Shown here piece after piece: positions 22,601-25,831 of a stretch of 25,831 bases of DNA. Source of the DNA: Actinomycetota bacterium. GTDB lineage: Bacteria; Actinomycetota; Acidimicrobiia; Acidimicrobiales; JAMCPL01. The DNA lies in assembly GCA_023379725.1 (NCBI GenBank), contig JAMCPC010000085.1, positions 1 through 25,831 of the forward strand, written 5' to 3'. Both the position numbers and the translations under genes were made by a program. The first letter of the stretch is position 1; each line of letters opens with the position of its first letter. The notes below the pieces were generated by a model that was given only the letters and a program-made list of their open reading frames with translations, was not told the DNA's origin and searched no databases.

Positions 22601-22623
22601 CAGGTAATTCACAGAATTACCTG
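22601..22623 (+). promoter_or_regulatory. Perfect 9-bp hairpin upstream of sqd1
   Basis: CAGGTAATT (22601-22609) and AATTACCTG (22615-22623) flank a 5-base loop CACAG. It is followed by AT-rich sequence. It could be an operator or a leader hairpin. Confidence 0.5.
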
Positions 22624-22636
22624 TAATACTTTATTT

Positions 22637-22702
22637 TAGCCAGTAAATGGTGTTTAATAGTATAAATGGGTTTTAACAATGGGTTGACTGGTTTACTGGC
22701 TA
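22637..22702 (+). promoter_or_regulatory. 11-bp inverted repeat in sqd1 upstream region
   Basis: TAGCCAGTAAA (22637-22647) and TTTACTGGCTA (22692-22702) are perfect inverted copies 44 bases apart, ending 45 bp before the sqd1 ATG. A TTGACT (22684-22689) lies within. A two-site repressor operator or a long leader stem are both possible. Confidence 0.5.
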
Positions 22703-22747
22703 CCAACTGAAGCCTACTCAATACATATCTGAAAGGAAGTGACGAAT

Positions 22748-23929
22748 ATGAGGATACTGGTTCTTGGAGGTGATGGCTACCTCGGATGGCCAACAGCATT
22801 ATATCTGTCGCAACATGGACACGACGTTGGAATAGTGGACAACTTTGTCAGACGCCAGTACGACCTGGAGATGGGTGTCGACAGCTTGGTGCCCATAGTA
22901 CAAGCACAAACAAGGATCAGACGTTGGAGAGAGCTGACCGGCAAAGATATTGAATTATACATTGGCGACCTTACCGATGCACCATTTGTCGAACAGACAT
23001 TTAGCAATTTTGAGCCAGACTCAGTGGTGCACTTTGGTGAGCAACGTTCGGCACCATATTCAATGATCGACCGCCAGCATGCCGTCTACACCCAACACAA
23101 CAACGTAATCGGCAACTTGAACGTGCTTTACACCATCGCAGAGCAGGATCCCACCATTCATCTGGTAAAACTGGGATCAATGGGAGAGTACGGATCTCCC
23201 AATGTAGCTATTGAGGAAGGATTCATAGAGATAGAGCACAAGGGCAGAAAGGATCTTTTGCCATATCCAAAACAGCCTGGCTCGTTCTACCATCTATCCA
23301 AGGTACATGACAGCCACAATATAATGTTTGCATGCAAGATATGGGGGCTCAGATCAACCGACCTGAATCAGGGGATTGTATATGGACAGTACACCGAAGA
23401 AACTGCACTACACGATGATCTGGCTACACGCCTCGATTATGACGCTGTATTTGGTACAGTACTGAACAGATTCTGTGTACAGGCGGTAGTTGGAAGACCT
23501 TTAACCGTTTACGGTAAGGGGGGTCAGACCAGGGGAATGCTGGATATACGAGACACGTTGGCCTGTATCGAGCTTGCTGTAATAAACCCACCCTCAAAGG
23601 GAGAATACAGAGTATTCAACCAATTCACTGAGTCCTTCTCGGTTCTTGATCTGGCAGAGAAGGTTGCAGCCGTATACGGTAATGGGGTAGAAATTCAGCA
23701 TGTGGAGGACCCCCGTGTAGAGGCAGATGAGCACTTCTATGAAGCCACTCATACCAAACTACTAGATCTCGGTCTGGTACCACATTTGCTCACTGACGAC
23801 TCCATCCAACGACTTTTATCGCTGGCGGGAAGGTACCGTGACCGTGTAGACATCAGAGCAATATCCCCTACAGTCAGCTGGAGACGTACCTCCAGCAAGT
23901 TGCCTACCAGCAACAATACAACACACTAG
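22748..23929 (+). CDS. sqd1: UDP-sulfoquinovose synthase (SQD1)
   Basis: The product is 393 residues from the ATG that follows AAAGGAAG. The extended-SDR fold opens with LVLGGDGYLGWPTALYLS. SQD1 marks are HFGEQRSAPYSMI (95-107), LVKLGSMGEYGSPN (139-152), FYHLSKVHDSHN (180-191) and NQGIVYGQYT. The catalytic triad is Ser144, Tyr181 and Lys185; plants have Thr in the first position. The enzyme makes UDP-sulfoquinovose from UDP-glucose and sulfite for sulfolipid (SQDG) or, in archaea (Agl3), glycoprotein glycans. No glycosyltransferase (SqdX/SqdB partner) is adjacent, so the end product is unknown. It is apparently monocistronic, with unusual inverted repeats upstream. The stop codon overlaps a mobile-repeat end. 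Confidence 0.94.
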   Translation: MRILVLGGDGYLGWPTALYLSQHGHDVGIVDNFVRRQYDLEMGVDSLVPIVQAQTRIRRWRELTGKDIELYIGDLTDAPFVEQTFSNFEPDSVVHFGEQRSAPYSMIDRQHAVYTQHNNVIGNLNVLYTIAEQDPTIHLVKLGSMGEYGSPNVAIEEGFIEIEHKGRKDLLPYPKQPGSFYHLSKVHDSHNIMFACKIWGLRSTDLNQGIVYGQYTEETALHDDLATRLDYDAVFGTVLNRFCVQAVVGRPLTVYGKGGQTRGMLDIRDTLACIELAVINPPSKGEYRVFNQFTESFSVLDLAEKVAAVYGNGVEIQHVEDPRVEADEHFYEATHTKLLDLGLVPHLLTDDSIQRLLSLAGRYRDRVDIRAISPTVSWRRTSSKLPTSNNTTH

Positions 23930-24026
23930 TGGTCTGTCTCGTAAATAGCATAACTTTATTCATACCATCGGAAACATTTCTATGGGAAGATTTTCAAAGG
24001 CATGTTTATTTGCGGGACGAACCACT
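23928..24026. mobile_element. MITE-like inverted-repeat element, copy 4 (best)
   Basis: Left end AGTGGTCTGTCTCGTAAATA and right end, read on the minus strand, AGTGGTTCGTCCCGCAAATA form inverted repeats with about 16 of 20 matches. The element is 99 bp, has no gene, and starts within the sqd1 stop codon. The interior is AT-rich. No clear target-site duplication was identified. Confidence 0.72.
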
Positions 24027-24111
24027 TTTGCTCACGCCTTTATCCACGCTTTTAGCCGATCGATATACAACCTGATGTGCATGACAGGAGAATAACGGCT
24101 ATCTTTAATAG

Positions 24112-25020
24112 ATGATGTCTAGTAATACCAATTCAAAAGCGCTAAAGAGAGCCCGGCAGAAGGAGGCTCGCAACAGAAAACGAGAGGCTGAGGCAAAGGC
24201 ACAAAAGAGGCAGGCCACAATACGAAGGTTTGGCATTATCGGTGTAATTGTAGTAATAGGATTCGGTGTCTACGCTGCCTCCGGAGGATTCAGCTCATCG
24301 CATCCAAAGCATAGCGTAAAGCTGACCAACAAGTCGACCACCACCACAACTCCATCATCGTCCACCACCACAACTCCATCATCCTCGTCAGCTGCCAAGG
24401 CCCAGCAAGCTGCTGATGCCGTAGCACAAAAGGCAGGCTGTCCCTCGAGCCCCACTACCCCATTGAAGCCTATGAGCTTTTCAAGCCCACCACCAATGAC
24501 GATAAACACTTCACTAAACTACACTGCTGTCGTCAATACCGATATAGGCACATTCGACATAGCCCTCAATGCAAAGAACGACCCGAAGACTGTGAACAAT
24601 TTCGTCTTTCTGGCCAACAAGGGCTACTACAACTGCAACGCTTTTATGAGGGTAATTCCTGGTTTCATGGCTCAGACAGGCAGTCGTAATCAGACAAACG
24701 GAGGATCGGGATCAGATCCGGGTTACTCATACACGGGAAGCGTGCCTCCAAAGGCACCTGCCGGTACGCCACAGTATCCAAACGGTTCTGTAGCCATGGC
24801 GAATTCTGGATCTACAAGTTCCAATGGTAGTCAGTTTTTCATAGTGGACGGTTCCTCTGGAAATAGTCTGCCCCCCAACTATACCCTATTCGGCCATGTG
24901 ACATCCGGTATGAGCGTAGTGAACAAGATAGTTGCCGATGGCAACGCCAATGCCAGTGCCAACGGTGTCCCCCCAACAGTCACGCACCGCATACTCTCAA
25001 TCAAAATACAGTCTTCTTGA
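24112..25020 (+). CDS. Membrane-anchored cyclophilin-type peptidyl-prolyl isomerase
   Basis: The product is 302 residues. A very basic cytoplasmic N-terminus (1-39) precedes one membrane helix (about 40-57, FGIIGVIVVIGFGVYAA). A Thr/Ser/Pro spacer with two TTTTTPSSS-like runs (about 75-95) follows, then a cyclophilin domain (about 135-302). Active-site residues appear in FMRVIPGFMAQTG (178-190: Arg180, Phe185, Gln188) and NGSQFFIVDG (238-247). It would sit outside the membrane, anchored, and speed proline isomerisation in exported proteins. Similar membrane-bound cyclophilins occur in actinobacteria. Two adjacent ATGs (24112, 24115) could start it. No operon partner. Confidence 0.92.
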   Translation: MMSSNTNSKALKRARQKEARNRKREAEAKAQKRQATIRRFGIIGVIVVIGFGVYAASGGFSSSHPKHSVKLTNKSTTTTTPSSSTTTTPSSSSAAKAQQAADAVAQKAGCPSSPTTPLKPMSFSSPPPMTINTSLNYTAVVNTDIGTFDIALNAKNDPKTVNNFVFLANKGYYNCNAFMRVIPGFMAQTGSRNQTNGGSGSDPGYSYTGSVPPKAPAGTPQYPNGSVAMANSGSTSSNGSQFFIVDGSSGNSLPPNYTLFGHVTSGMSVVNKIVADGNANASANGVPPTVTHRILSIKIQSS

Positions 25021-25048
25021 TCAGGATTGATCAAGGCAGGATTGATCA
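25017..25048. repeat. Direct and inverted repeat at cyclophilin stop
   Basis: CAGGATTGATCA occurs at 25022-25033 and 25037-25048 (period 15). TTGATCA-N4-TGATCAA (25017-25034) is a perfect inverted repeat overlapping the cyclophilin stop. It lies between convergent genes and could end transcription, though there is no U-tract. Confidence 0.6.
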
Positions 25049-25065
25049 GGTCGGCCCCACCCTGG

Positions 25066-25831
25066 TCAGGCTACCTCCACCTGCCGAAGCTCATCCATGT
25101 CGGCATTTTGGCCATGTTTGAAGATCCTCACATGACCATCACCATACACAGACCACTGCCCAGCCATATCTCTCACCAGCATAGTTGCATTCTCCACTCC
25201 TACTACACAATGATCTGGAGCAGCTAAAGCTATTGACCTGTGAACCTTTTCAGTCGACTCATGCCCAAGATCAGTGAGTACTACAATACCTCTTACCAAC
25301 CCCAAGCCTACAGTCAATGCTCCTCCCCGCGTATCAATCATTGGGTTACAGAGCGCCATAGCACCGGCTCCCTCGCCCACTATCACAGCTCCGGAATGCC
25401 AGGCACTCAATATACTATCCAGCGCTGCCGAACGATGCAGCACGGAACGCAGATGGGGTAATGACCCATCGCCAATCGATATTAAACGTGCATCTCTCAG
25501 TACCTGAGCATAAGAACTGTCTTCAGCATCCCGCCTCGCAAGAATAGGAATACTGTACAGAGATGCTCCAGCCTCTGCCCACCTGTCACGTGCAATTTCA
25601 ATCGAATGCTCGACACTTTGGTATGCAGCTGCAGTAGGGAGGAATACTACCCTGTCACTCCCTGACTCCTTGAGGAGCTTGGAATCTATATCCGAGCGTC
25701 CGCTAAAGAATCCCTCGCTACAGAATACAATAGAGCCACAAACTATCTCTGCGCTACCCGCTTCTGTAATGCCTGAATCACCCGGCATCAGCATGTGCAG
25801 TACCTTCAGTATCAGTATCAGTATCGACACC
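25066..25831 (-). CDS. Peptidase S51 (cyanophycinase)-like protein, possibly inactive; may be partial
   Basis: About 254 residues are visible and the frame is open to the window edge, so the true start may lie outside. Recognisable family blocks are SDIDSKLLKESGSDRVVFLPTA, ARLISIGDGS, and GAVIVGEGAGAMALCNPM followed by DTRGGALTVGLGLVRGIVV. Cyanophycinase and its relatives have GTSAGAM with the nucleophilic Ser. Here that position reads GEGAGAM, so the Ser is Gly. An inactive enzyme, or a binding protein with the class I glutamine-amidotransferase-like fold, is therefore likely. The 5' end near the window edge has a GATACT hexanucleotide run. Confidence 0.75.
   Translation of the reverse strand, partial: VSILILILKVLHMLMPGDSGITEAGSAEIVCGSIVFCSEGFFSGRSDIDSKLLKESGSDRVVFLPTAAAYQSVEHSIEIARDRWAEAGASLYSIPILARRDAEDSSYAQVLRDARLISIGDGSLPHLRSVLHRSAALDSILSAWHSGAVIVGEGAGAMALCNPMIDTRGGALTVGLGLVRGIVVLTDLGHESTEKVHRSIALAAPDHCVVGVENATMLVRDMAGQWSVYGDGHVRIFKHGQNADMDELRQVEVA

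Larger units (their letters stand above)
22382..22747. other. arsR/sqd1 divergent intergenic region
   Basis: 366 bases without a gene. It contains a 16-bp tandem repeat (TGCTCACTGGCATCGT, 22465-22480 and 22481-22496), a perfect hairpin at 22601-22623 and a wide inverted repeat at 22637-22702. The last two sit in the probable 5' leader or promoter of sqd1. No known riboswitch was recognised. Confidence 0.6.

Noticed and set aside
22382..22747. tRNA or known riboswitch in the arsR/sqd1 gap
   Set aside because: No T-loop sequence, cloverleaf or recognised riboswitch core could be found by eye; only simple inverted repeats.

Overview
The window looks like a mid-GC actinobacterial chromosome segment, most like the Acidimicrobiia. 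The basis is the mec-cysO-cysM cysteine cassette, an ANTAR regulator (PdtaR type) next to polA, an actinobacterial acyl-CoA reductase/HAD fusion, frequent GTG and TTG starts, and several -10 boxes only 7-9 nt upstream of start codons (leaderless transcripts). The species is not identifiable from the sequence alone.

Region 1-1535 is accessory. It holds a partial coiled-coil repeat protein, a broken cas7/csb1 fragment of a type I-G (formerly I-U) CRISPR-Cas system, and a GC-rich MazEF-like toxin-antitoxin pair. No CRISPR array is visible.

Region 1769-10000 is mainly housekeeping. On the + strand are smpB, then mec, cysO and cysM (protein-carried sulfur for cysteine synthesis). On the - strand are rmuC and a cluster of an ROK glucokinase, a small conserved protein and menC (menaquinone). 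nrdR and a PIG-L deacetylase follow on the + strand.

Region 10058-14184 (- strand) holds a short coiled-coil protein, pdtaR and a polA with an expanded Ser/Pro linker.

Region 14490-21223 (+ strand) is a tight, mostly overlapping operon: acyl-CoA reductase fused to a HAD domain, a zinc alcohol dehydrogenase, a 78-aa small ORF, a LarA-like protein and a PlsC acyltransferase. It looks like an uncharacterised lipid pathway and is the best candidate for a new system.

Region 21280-25831 carries arsR, glutaredoxin and groES (- strand), sqd1 (UDP-sulfoquinovose synthase) and a membrane-anchored cyclophilin (+ strand), and a partial S51 peptidase-like gene (- strand).

Two genome-scale patterns overlay the genes. 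One is a family of short inverted-repeat elements (MITE-like, sharing AGTGGTCTGTC/CCGTAAATA ends) in at least four intergenic places. The other is about ten short direct duplications, mostly placed exactly on gene ends or junctions. All functional calls come from reading translated sequence by eye; no database search was run.
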